From Barnesiella sp. (GTDB taxonomy: Bacteria; Bacteroidota; Bacteroidia; Bacteroidales; Muribaculaceae): a stretch of 32,910 nt of DNA. The notes beneath the pieces are model-generated. The model ran no database searches, was not told the DNA's origin, and was given only the letters and a program-made list of their open reading frames with translations. Of the stretch, positions 25,901 to 31,724 are shown one piece after another. The stretch lies in NCBI GenBank assembly GCA_014801075.1, contig JAAVEW010000009.1, positions 63,985 to 96,894 of the forward strand. The letters are read 5' to 3'. The position numbers and the translations under genes are program-made. Numbering within the stretch: position 1 is the first letter of the stretch; each line of letters opens with the position of its first letter.

Positions 25901-26028
25901 ACTCACCCGTAAATGTCTACAACATGCAGGGTATGCTCATCAAGCAGAACGTTGACCGTCAGGATGCCCTCACCGATCTTCCCGCCGGCGTCTACATAGT
26001 AGGCAACAAGAAAATGCTGAAACGCTAA
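22999..26028 (+). CDS. Secreted PI-PLC X-domain / seven-repeat FG-GAP propeller protein with T9SS-like tail
   Basis: A 1009-residue exported protein (signal peptide MKKTLLTGAFTLVSAVAFQSSA). The PLC-X domain spans about 25-335, with IPGTHDSAT (His47), AFDFRPQ (Asp80, Arg82) and EAHHGI (His94) all intact. Seven DxDxDGxxD-type calcium motifs follow between about 379 and 806: DFDGDGRMD, DLNQDGAVD, DVNCDGYPD, DFNCDGYPD, DYDQDGKMD, DFNGDGFID and DIDGDGMLD. This is the count expected for a seven-bladed integrin-like propeller. A fibronectin-III-like domain lies at about 832-955. The tail VNVYNMQGMLI...LPAGVYIVGNKKMLKR resembles a T9SS sorting domain. The role is probably cleavage of a phosphoinositide- or GPI-like surface substrate, with the propeller binding a ligand; this is inference. 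Confidence 0.9.
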   Translation: MKKTLLTGAFTLVSAVAFQSSAWDGNNWMSELPDNAYVAQLSIPGTHDSATGHGTTSDVMARTQMHSLSEQLEMGIRAFDFRPQVSGSKLEAHHGIINCNISFDDAMKKVIGPFLDAHPDEFIVIHTLYAAPLFGSYDRDKDKYVNLLNSLFESDELKGKLVKFRRDLTVADMRGKILLLSRDSYSGTSPFGGFFENWSEEFDNLSRRSRIIGEAGDIMNSSKLFVQDRANTNGDNSEKARFMTNLLDFTTGYTINDDPANLVWAFNFLSSYSGSSTSSSYKSNATYFNKQLVDYVGAGDYVAGPTGFVMMDFVGDDDTNGIASVNAVIDNNFKYVGNTTNYTLAVGDKPEFRLDKAWLQGEGMYYNCGGDKAVPIIADFDGDGRMDYYCSGQSYEYYNNGWNWGDISYMALNKGFGHPYGFEAYDNQGVKRGENRSSSNNENYLPIVYGAQVQALADLNQDGAVDFLLWDCDQHGWGTYPRYTTYGDQNSRVFINNGDGSQFTPIQGYPNNIGNNKHGNWGCSLPGKYHRVSIADVNCDGYPDIMMVTESGTTMENGQFSWYDANGTSVFINNGDNTFTRQFIAANRTHYAASLFGDFNCDGYPDILLNGYHDAITGADGVTIEPGYELVIMTNDGRGNFSVAYHSNDYAKNEDEGQETAIHVLDYDQDGKMDILLSGTTNRNSFNNTNGRDGKVAFILRNESDGTDVKFSEVLTDLHPSSVAMQRLSVLADFNGDGFIDYLADGWGPNSDWSNGSYLSYSRGEYNTNYQLHNGVIHNMDYYGSNEGEEQSWITFGDIDGDGMLDLISPAGDGAPRVYLNRTLQGKNQIAQVPDAPTNAVATYDIDTKRVTVTWDKMYTQSGSKAIYNTYLRRVDDSTPVSRSAVAEGVNIMRVPADVNTGKLKAYTEWSSFLPSETCFFDNLEEGTYELGVQSVGYNYGASKFTPIQFVVNNQTNGADVIAAEDNDSPVNVYNMQGMLIKQNVDRQDALTDLPAGVYIVGNKKMLKR

Positions 26029-26057
26029 CTTCCACACCCCCGCCCCGCACTCACCTC

Positions 26058-26082
26058 GTGGTGGGGCCGTCCCCGGCCGCAC
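26058..26082. repeat. Dispersed TCC-loop palindrome R3
   Basis: The 25 bases are identical to R1b and R2b (core GGCCG-TCCC-CGGCC). It lies 30 bases after the second PLC stop. Confidence 0.9.
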
Positions 26083-26095
26083 CCCCCCTAACATA

Positions 26096-26142
26096 AAAGT
26101 CCGATTGGAATGTCATGCAGCATGGCAATCCAATCGGACTTT
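26096..26142 (+). terminator. Terminator hairpin after the second PLC gene
   Basis: AAAGTCCGATTGG (26096-26108) pairs with CCAATCGGACTTT (26130-26142), a perfect 13-bp stem with a 21-base loop. The T-run is short (TTT), so termination strength is uncertain. Confidence 0.7.
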
Positions 26143-26193
26143 CTCATGTAATAAATCAATAGATAAAGGATATAAATAGAGGATAATAGACAT

Positions 26194-26228
26194 CACAGGG
26201 CCGTTTCTTATCAAGAAACGGCCCTGTG
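26194..26228. repeat. Perfect 16-bp-arm palindrome upstream of the third PLC gene
   Basis: CACAGGGCCGTTTCTT (26194-26209) and AAGAAACGGCCCTGTG (26213-26228) surround a three-base loop ATC. No T-run follows. A closely related palindrome in inverse orientation lies at 26379-26399. Confidence 0.85.
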
Positions 26229-26336
26229 TGTGCAATATATTTTGAGTCAACAACTTATCCGGTGCGCCCAAATATCGGCTGATTAAAAGTTGTCAAATTT
26301 TGCCGTTTTTGTACTAATAATTTTTATTTAAAACCT

Positions 26337-26367
26337 TTTCACATTAAGCCTTTTATAACTATCTTTG
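26337..26367 (+). promoter_or_regulatory. Bacteroidetes-type promoter of the third PLC gene
   Basis: TTTC (26337-26340), 19 bases, then TATCTTTG (26360-26367): a perfect -7 box with a near-consensus -33 box. Transcription should start near 26372, leaving a leader of about 165 bases. Confidence 0.7.
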
Positions 26368-26378
26368 CCGATGCGTAA

Positions 26379-26399
26379 CCGTTTCTTGATAAGAGACGG
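26379..26399. promoter_or_regulatory. Palindrome at the transcript start of the third PLC gene
   Basis: CCGTTTCTT-GAT-AAGAGACGG has one mismatch in its arms. With its right flank (CCTGT) it matches the reverse complement of the palindrome at 26194-26228. Its position, about 11 bases after the -7 box, fits an operator or a 5'-end stem-loop. Confidence 0.6.
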
Positions 26400-26535
26400 C
26401 CTGTATAATAAGGATTAGGAAAAGCCGTCTGAAAAGTAACAACCTATGCTAATACCTCCACAAGCTTAACCTAACATAATACCGACATAAAACCATAAAA
26501 ACATATTTCACATTATTACATCTCTTAGTTAAAAT

Positions 26536-29343
26536 TTGGACATGAAATTTTTGCACCAACGACTCTTTACCGGAGCGGCTTTGGCTGCGGCTTTGACATT
26601 GCCGACCCTCACCGCTTCTGCACGTGACTACGCCAACTGGATGGCCGACCTCCCCGACGCCGCCTACGTATCGACCCTCTCGCTCCCCGGCGCGCATGAC
26701 ACCGCCACCGGCGAAGGCTTCAGATTAGGCGCTACTACCGGTAACTCTGCACAGGCTCAGACAAAATCACTTACAGAAATATACAACTCGGGTGTGCGTG
26801 TTCTCGACTTCCGTCCCTATAACAACGGTTCAAAGATTACGTGCTACCACGGTATCGCTGAAATCAGCAAGGACTTTTCGGAGGCTATCAGAGAATTATG
26901 TAGTTGGCTGAATGAGCACAAAAATGAATTCTTCATCATTCACCTCTACCAAGGCAATAATAACGGCGACCTTGACAAAAACGGATTGATGAACAATCTT
27001 CTCAACGAGGAGGCCGTGTCTCCCCACATCATGCAGTTCAAGTCAGACCTCACTGTAGAGGAGATGCGCGGCAAGATGCTGTTCCTCGTGCGTGACGGCA
27101 TTGAATGGTCAAGCCCCTATGCTACCAAAATGTCTGATTGGTATGAGACTGACAACCTTGCCTCAGGATGGGAACTTCGCGGCCGTATCCATGCTAATAA
27201 ACCAGGCTCGACTGATCGCTATGAGCGTCGTGACTCATATCTCCTTATTCAGGACCTTGCTCACCCCTACGGAGATGACTTCAATAGAAAGAAAGATTTT
27301 GCCAAAGAGATTTTTAATTTTCTCTCTGACTGGTGTCCGACTACCCCAAATAACATGGTGTGGGCATTCAACTTCGCTTCCGGTTACAATGACAAGAACA
27401 CATCGTCAGCAACAGGATATGCTGACAATGCCCACGACATTAACCCCTACTTTATGGAATGCCTTGAGCAGTCCAATGGCCCTGCCGGCATGATTATGAT
27501 TGACTTCGTAGCTGCTGATGAGCACAGTGTATATTCAAGCATGTTTGGTACCCATACCAACAAAACTACTTATAGCCAATCGCTGACCGAGGCTGTGATA
27601 GAGCATAACTTCAAGTATATCGACCGACTGGTTGAGCGCAAGGCTACCGGCGTTCAATTCAACAACCATTCATGGGCAGGCACATTGTGGGGCCACATGT
27701 TCTACGGCAATAACCTTTTTGCTGATGTCAACGGAAACGGTTACATGGACTATGTAATCGCCTCTGCGCAGCAGAACGGCGGTTCAGCAATGTTCGTGAC
27801 CAACAACGGTGATGGTGGCTTTAACTTCATGAACGAGAATGTGTTCGGTAGTGATCACGGTAATCACGTCTTGGTTCCCATCGACTTCGACAACGATGGC
27901 GACATTGACTTCCTCGTGCTGAAGAATGACGGCACTACCGAGTTGCAGGTCAACAATGGCAGCGGCGAGTATTCCAAAATTGAAAACACAGGTATATCAA
28001 ACGTTACCGGTCTTAATGAGAATGATTGGAACGACGGTACATGGTACAAATACAATAACATTGACGGACGTGCCGTGGTGCTTGACGTCAACCACGACGG
28101 ATGGAAAGATGTAGTGGTATATGATGCGGAGACTGAGTACAATGGAGGTAACCCGCGTGTATATGTAGGTAACGGTGACGGCACATTCACAGCTGCGGAG
28201 ACCAATATGCCGAAATTGCCTAACGGCAAGATGTCAATCGGCGACTACGACCGCGACGGTTTCGCTGATATTATTATCTGTGGTATGGATGGATGGATTT
28301 GGGATAATCCTAAAATCAGCATCGTTCTTACCCGCCCCGATATGAATTTTGAGATAATTACCCCCGAATCGCTGCAACGCTACGCAGTATTTGACGGCGA
28401 TGTGAAGTTTGTTGACATGAACATGGATGGACTCCTCGATGTGTTTGTCAACGGTAAGTGTAACAATCTCGGCGACGGCCGTTATGACTCTTACCGTGCT
28501 GCCCTGCTTATCAATAAAGGCAACGATGAGTTTGAGAAAGCCGATGTACTCCTCGACCCCATGAAAAAATGTAGTGTCGACTGGGCCGACCTTACCGGCA
28601 ACGGTTACCCCGATATCGTTTACTCAGGCGAGAACCACATCGGTTACTACACCTCAACCGTAATCAACTATGGCAACGACATCTACAAGGCCGAATCAAC
28701 CATGGATGGTCACCGTGCTTCAACTTCGGTGGCAACCTGCGACTATCGTGGTGTCGGCCGTGCATCGGTAGCTGTCATGGGTCATTCATGGGACGGCGAT
28801 GCCAACCAATTGTTTGACTCAGAATCGAGTCTTGCTGCTTATGCCCGTCCTCGCCGCGCTGCCGGAATGCTCAACACCAACATTGGTGTGGTGAAGGGTT
28901 CTGCTCAGGATTCAGATAAAGGTCTCGAAGTTGTAGTTCTCAATGCTGACGACATGCCCCAAGGCACACGTTACAACTACGTGCTCCGCATGAAGGACGG
29001 CTCTACCATCTCCAACGTACCCCTCAACAAGACAACAGGTACACCTCTTGTCGCTGACGTCAACGGTTCTACCACCGCGACTTCAATGACCTATCCCTCG
29101 GTTAAAGTTTCCGACATCAGCTCGGTAGGTGTTCAGACAATGGGTGCTGACAAGAACGCTTCAACTCTCAGCCTTATTTCCATGGACGAAGTGACTGGTA
29201 TCAATGACATACTCACCGATGCCAACGACGATACCGATGCTCCCGTGGAATACTACAACCTCCAGGGTCAGCGCGTTCTCAACCCCTCAAACGGTATATT
29301 CATCGAACGCCGCGGCACCAAAACAACAAAAGTAATCAAGTAA
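26536..29343 (+). CDS. Secreted PI-PLC X-domain / FG-GAP propeller protein with T9SS-like tail (third paralogue)
   Basis: A 935-residue exported protein; the signal peptide runs to about residue 27 (LHQRLFTGAALAAALTL core). The PLC-X domain (about 30-370) keeps LPGAHDTAT (His52), VLDFRPY (Asp89, Arg91) and TCYHGI (His103). Calcium-motif repeats follow between about 396 and 740: DVNGNGYMD, DFDNDGDID, DVNHDGWKD, DYDRDGFAD, DMNMDGLLD, DLTGNGYPD and a degenerate DYRGVGRAS, again about seven. A beta-rich region precedes the tail VEYYNLQGQRVLNP...KTTKVIK, which resembles a T9SS sorting domain. It has its own promoter and an upstream palindrome pair. It is noticeably more AT-rich than the first paralogue, so the three genes are old duplicates or were acquired separately. 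Confidence 0.9.
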   Translation: MDMKFLHQRLFTGAALAAALTLPTLTASARDYANWMADLPDAAYVSTLSLPGAHDTATGEGFRLGATTGNSAQAQTKSLTEIYNSGVRVLDFRPYNNGSKITCYHGIAEISKDFSEAIRELCSWLNEHKNEFFIIHLYQGNNNGDLDKNGLMNNLLNEEAVSPHIMQFKSDLTVEEMRGKMLFLVRDGIEWSSPYATKMSDWYETDNLASGWELRGRIHANKPGSTDRYERRDSYLLIQDLAHPYGDDFNRKKDFAKEIFNFLSDWCPTTPNNMVWAFNFASGYNDKNTSSATGYADNAHDINPYFMECLEQSNGPAGMIMIDFVAADEHSVYSSMFGTHTNKTTYSQSLTEAVIEHNFKYIDRLVERKATGVQFNNHSWAGTLWGHMFYGNNLFADVNGNGYMDYVIASAQQNGGSAMFVTNNGDGGFNFMNENVFGSDHGNHVLVPIDFDNDGDIDFLVLKNDGTTELQVNNGSGEYSKIENTGISNVTGLNENDWNDGTWYKYNNIDGRAVVLDVNHDGWKDVVVYDAETEYNGGNPRVYVGNGDGTFTAAETNMPKLPNGKMSIGDYDRDGFADIIICGMDGWIWDNPKISIVLTRPDMNFEIITPESLQRYAVFDGDVKFVDMNMDGLLDVFVNGKCNNLGDGRYDSYRAALLINKGNDEFEKADVLLDPMKKCSVDWADLTGNGYPDIVYSGENHIGYYTSTVINYGNDIYKAESTMDGHRASTSVATCDYRGVGRASVAVMGHSWDGDANQLFDSESSLAAYARPRRAAGMLNTNIGVVKGSAQDSDKGLEVVVLNADDMPQGTRYNYVLRMKDGSTISNVPLNKTTGTPLVADVNGSTTATSMTYPSVKVSDISSVGVQTMGADKNASTLSLISMDEVTGINDILTDANDDTDAPVEYYNLQGQRVLNPSNGIFIERRGTKTTKVIK

Positions 29344-29360
29344 TCAGCGCGCCCAGCCTT

Positions 29361-29387
29361 GGGGCGGGGCTCACCCGACCCGCGCTC
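29361..29387. repeat. Degenerate R-a type repeat after the third PLC gene
   Basis: It is similar to R1a/R2a, sharing GGCGGGG, GACCCGCGCTC and the spacing, but the left arm and loop have diverged. Confidence 0.6.
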
Positions 29388-29416
29388 CGGGAATCAGCGC
29401 AATTCCCATAATAAAG

Positions 29417-29455
29417 TCCGGCCGGTCAAATCAACTTTGACCGGCCGGAATATTT
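29417..29455 (+). terminator. Terminator after the third PLC gene
   Basis: TCCGGCCGGTCAAA (29417-29430) pairs perfectly with TTTGACCGGCCGGA (29436-29449) around TCAAC. TTTTT follows after a short ATA gap. Confidence 0.85.
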
Positions 29456-29480
29456 TTATGCAGTATTAAGAGGTAATCGC

Positions 29481-29572
29481 GTGGTGGGGCCGTCCTCGGC
29501 CGCACATTAATATGCTCAAATATGCTCATTTAACTGTTCTTGTTGGTGTGCGGCCGGGGACGGCCCCACCAC
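29481..29572. repeat. Inverted pair of R-b repeats (R5, R6) between convergent genes
   Basis: R5 (29481-29505) and R6 (29548-29572) are inverse copies of the 25-bp unit, differing at one base, with a 42-base AT-rich loop. The pair can form a very stable stem just after the end of the esterase gene and may act as its terminator. Confidence 0.85.
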
Positions 29573-29595
29573 GTAGTTACCTCGCTGCAATCCTA

Positions 29596-30765
29596 CTACT
29601 TGAAGAGGCGGGGGAGGAAATCTACGAGGTAGTGGCGCCAGTTTTTCCACATGTGACCTCCGGGGGTTTCTATGTAGGTGTAGGGGTAGTCTTTGGAGTC
29701 GAGTAGGGCGCGGTATTGCTTGTTGGTGTCGTAGAGGAAGTCGTCGCTGCCTATGGCTATGTAGTAGAGGCGGGGAGCGTCGGCAAACTGTTTTTCGAGT
29801 TTCGCCTCGGTGTCGGCATAGGTGGCTTTTGCTTCCTCCATGAAAGGCCATACGGCGGCCGAGAAGAGACCTACGTAGTCCATCATGTCGGGGTAGTCCT
29901 TGGAGATGTGGAGGGAGTGGAAGCCGCCCATGGAGAGTCCGGCAATGGCTCGCGAGGCTTTGTCGCGGCGCGTGCGGTAGTTGGCGTCGATGAAGCTGAC
30001 GATTTCGGGGAACGATTTTTCATACGTGCCCTCCATGGAGTGGGGGAGCTGCGGCGTGGGCACGGTAAGACCGAGGTGTGACTCGCCCGGGGCGGCGGGC
30101 ATGTCGACGTTGCCGTTGGGCATCACTACAATCATGGGGCGCACTTCGCCCGAGGCAATCATGTTGTCGAGTATCTGAGTGGCGCGGCCCAGTTCGCTCC
30201 ACGCGTTTTCGTCGCCGCCCATGCCGTGGAGGAGGTAGAGCACGGGGTAATTGCGGCCCGAGGTCTCGTAGCCGGCGGGGGTGTAGACGGTGAGCCGGCG
30301 GTCGGTGCCGAGCAGATCGCTGTGGTACCAGGGGTGGCTCACCGTGCCGTGGGGCACGTCGTTGATGCCGTAGAGGCCGCGGTAGCCGCCGTCGATGAGA
30401 AATATGTTGGAGAGCGTAGTGACGTCGCGGGCTATGTACACGTTGGAGGGGTCATTGGTGGCTACGCCGTCAACTTCGAGGCGGTAGCTGTAGAGCTCGG
30501 GGGCGAGGGGCGGGGTAGTGGTTTCCCACACGCCGTCGCTGCCGCGGGTCATCGACAGCACGGAGGGGATGGCCTCGGCGCCCTCGGGGGCGGTGAAGTC
30601 GCCGATTACCTTTACGGAGTCGGCTGCGGGGTTGACGTAGCGGAATGTGACCGAGGCGTCGGCGTTGAGCTGAGGCGAGGTCACGGCGTTGAAGTTGTAG
30701 AGGGCCTGCTGAGCGAAGGCTGCCGCCGAGCATAGCGCGAGGGCGATGGTGAGTTGCAGTTTCAT
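29596..30765 (-). CDS. Secreted CE1-type esterase (feruloyl/acetyl-xylan esterase-like, Esterase D fold)
   Basis: A 389-residue exported alpha/beta-hydrolase with signal peptide MKLQLTIALALCSAAAFAQ. An N-terminal E-set/CBM48-like domain (about 35-126: ASVTFRYVNPAADSVKVIGDF ... YSYRLEVDGV) is followed by the esterase domain (about 135-389). YPVLYLLHGMGGDENAW is the oxyanion region. GLSMGG gives nucleophile Ser278, GSDD gives the acid (Asp341 or 342), and GGHMWKNWR gives His371. This two-domain layout is common in gut Bacteroidetes feruloyl and xylan esterases acting on dietary polysaccharides; substrate is unproven. The frame extends to 30924, but the ATG at 30765 begins the signal peptide and is preferred. 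A consensus promoter lies about 100 bases upstream, and a 9-bp repeat array lies in the leader. Confidence 0.91.
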   Translation of the reverse strand: MKLQLTIALALCSAAAFAQQALYNFNAVTSPQLNADASVTFRYVNPAADSVKVIGDFTAPEGAEAIPSVLSMTRGSDGVWETTTPPLAPELYSYRLEVDGVATNDPSNVYIARDVTTLSNIFLIDGGYRGLYGINDVPHGTVSHPWYHSDLLGTDRRLTVYTPAGYETSGRNYPVLYLLHGMGGDENAWSELGRATQILDNMIASGEVRPMIVVMPNGNVDMPAAPGESHLGLTVPTPQLPHSMEGTYEKSFPEIVSFIDANYRTRRDKASRAIAGLSMGGFHSLHISKDYPDMMDYVGLFSAAVWPFMEEAKATYADTEAKLEKQFADAPRLYYIAIGSDDFLYDTNKQYRALLDSKDYPYTYIETPGGHMWKNWRHYLVDFLPRLFK

Positions 30766-30796
30766 CTTATGGATTTTTAGTTTGTGTTGCGTCAGC

Positions 30797-30841
30797 CCCG
30801 TCCGACTTGTCCGACAGGTCTGACTCGTCCTACCTGTCCCC
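30797..30841. repeat. GC-rich 9-bp-period array in the esterase leader
   Basis: There are five consecutive 9-mers: CCCGTCCGA, CTTGTCCGA, CAGGTCTGA, CTCGTCCTA and CCTGTCCCC. It is the same unit type (CNNGTCCGA) as the sufC-sufD array 11 kb away, and lies between the esterase promoter and its ATG. Confidence 0.9.
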
Positions 30842-30861
30842 GTGGCCGCGGGGCTGACAGC

Positions 30862-30893
30862 CAAAATTAGCATTTTCCTGCATATTGCGCAAA
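30862..30893 (-). promoter_or_regulatory. Bacteroidetes-type promoter of the esterase gene
   Basis: On the minus strand TTTG (30893-30890), 20 bases, then TAATTTTG (30869-30862) fits the consensus exactly. It supports the ATG at 30765 rather than upstream starts. Confidence 0.8.
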
Positions 30894-30931
30894 TTATTCG
30901 GGTAAGTGATGTTTCCTTTCGCAAAAATTAT

Positions 30932-30939
30932 TAATTTTG
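30932..30939 (+). promoter_or_regulatory. Promoter -7 box of the glycosyltransferase-pyrC operon
   Basis: TAATTTTG on the plus strand lies 24 bases before the ATG at 30964. A TTTC at 30912-30915 is a possible -33 box with 16-base spacing. The position makes the TTG at 30937 an unlikely start. Confidence 0.5.
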
Positions 30940-30963
30940 TGGTTCACGCAAATACTACCCGCA

Positions 30964-31716
30964 ATGTCCACTCCGGAAAATGACACACTGGTGATAATAC
31001 CGATGTACAACGAGAGAGAGAATGCCCGCGCCATAATCGAGGCGGTGCTCTCGCTCGAACCACTCTTCGACGTACTCGTGATTGACGATAACTCGCCCGA
31101 CGGCACGGCGGCTATCGTAAAGGAGCTTATTGCCGAGCATCCCGGCCGCGTCCACATAGTGGAGCGTAAGGGCAAGCTCGGCCTCGGCACGGCCTATATC
31201 GCAGGCTTCAAGTGGGGTCTGGAACATGGCTACGAGTATATTACGGAGATGGACGCCGACTTCTCCCACAATCCCGCCGACCTGCCGAAGCTGCGCCGCG
31301 CGTGTGCCGAGGAGGGGTATGACGTGGCCGTAGGGTCGCGCTACGTGTCGGGAGTCAATGTGGTCAACTGGCCCATGGGGCGCGTGCTGATGTCGTACTA
31401 TGCGTCGGCCTACGTGCGCCTTGTCACCCGCATGAAGGTGCGCGACACCACGGCGGGCTTCGTGTGCTACCGCCGCCGCGTGCTTGAGACCATCGAGCTC
31501 GACAAGGTGAGATTCAAAGGCTATGCTTTCCAGATTGAGATGAAATTCACCTCATTGAAGTGTGGGTTCACCATCAAGGAAGTGCCTATCATATTCGTGA
31601 ACCGCGTGCTCGGCACGAGCAAGATGAGTTCGGGCATCTTCTCCGAAGCAGTGTTCGGAGTGATGAGACTGAAGATTTCGAGCTGGTTCAAAAAATATCC
31701 CAAAGCAAAACAGTGA
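30964..31716 (+). CDS. Polyprenol-phosphate mannose synthase-like GT2 glycosyltransferase
   Basis: A 250-residue soluble GT-A enzyme of the DPM1 type, which transfers a sugar from a nucleotide donor to a polyprenyl phosphate at the inner membrane. VIIPMYNERENA opens the Rossmann core. VLVIDDNSPDGTAAIV, KGKLGLGTAYIAGF and MDADFSHNP (DAD at 97-99) are the metal and donor motifs. DTTAGFVCYRR and KGYAFQIEMKF are typical of Dpm1-like proteins. No C-terminal membrane helices are present, as in the short class. The longer frame begins at TTG 30937 inside the promoter box; ATG 30964 is preferred. It is followed after 8 bases by dihydroorotase, so they share a transcript. The sugar transferred is not known. 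Confidence 0.9.
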   Translation: MSTPENDTLVIIPMYNERENARAIIEAVLSLEPLFDVLVIDDNSPDGTAAIVKELIAEHPGRVHIVERKGKLGLGTAYIAGFKWGLEHGYEYITEMDADFSHNPADLPKLRRACAEEGYDVAVGSRYVSGVNVVNWPMGRVLMSYYASAYVRLVTRMKVRDTTAGFVCYRRRVLETIELDKVRFKGYAFQIEMKFTSLKCGFTIKEVPIIFVNRVLGTSKMSSGIFSEAVFGVMRLKISSWFKKYPKAKQ

Positions 31717-31724
31717 GCAAAACA

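Larger units (their letters stand above)
26029..26535. other. Intergenic region between second and third PLC genes
   Basis: A 507-base gap without a gene. In order it holds repeat R3 (26058-26082), a terminator hairpin (26096-26142), a perfect palindrome (26194-26228), the promoter of the third PLC gene (26337-26367), and an inverted related palindrome at the transcript start (26379-26399). An AT-rich leader of about 135 bases follows. Confidence 0.75.

Noticed and set aside
30766-30924. N-terminal extension of the esterase to 30924
   Set aside because: It would translate the 9-bp repeats and the promoter, and would bury the signal peptide that begins at 30765.
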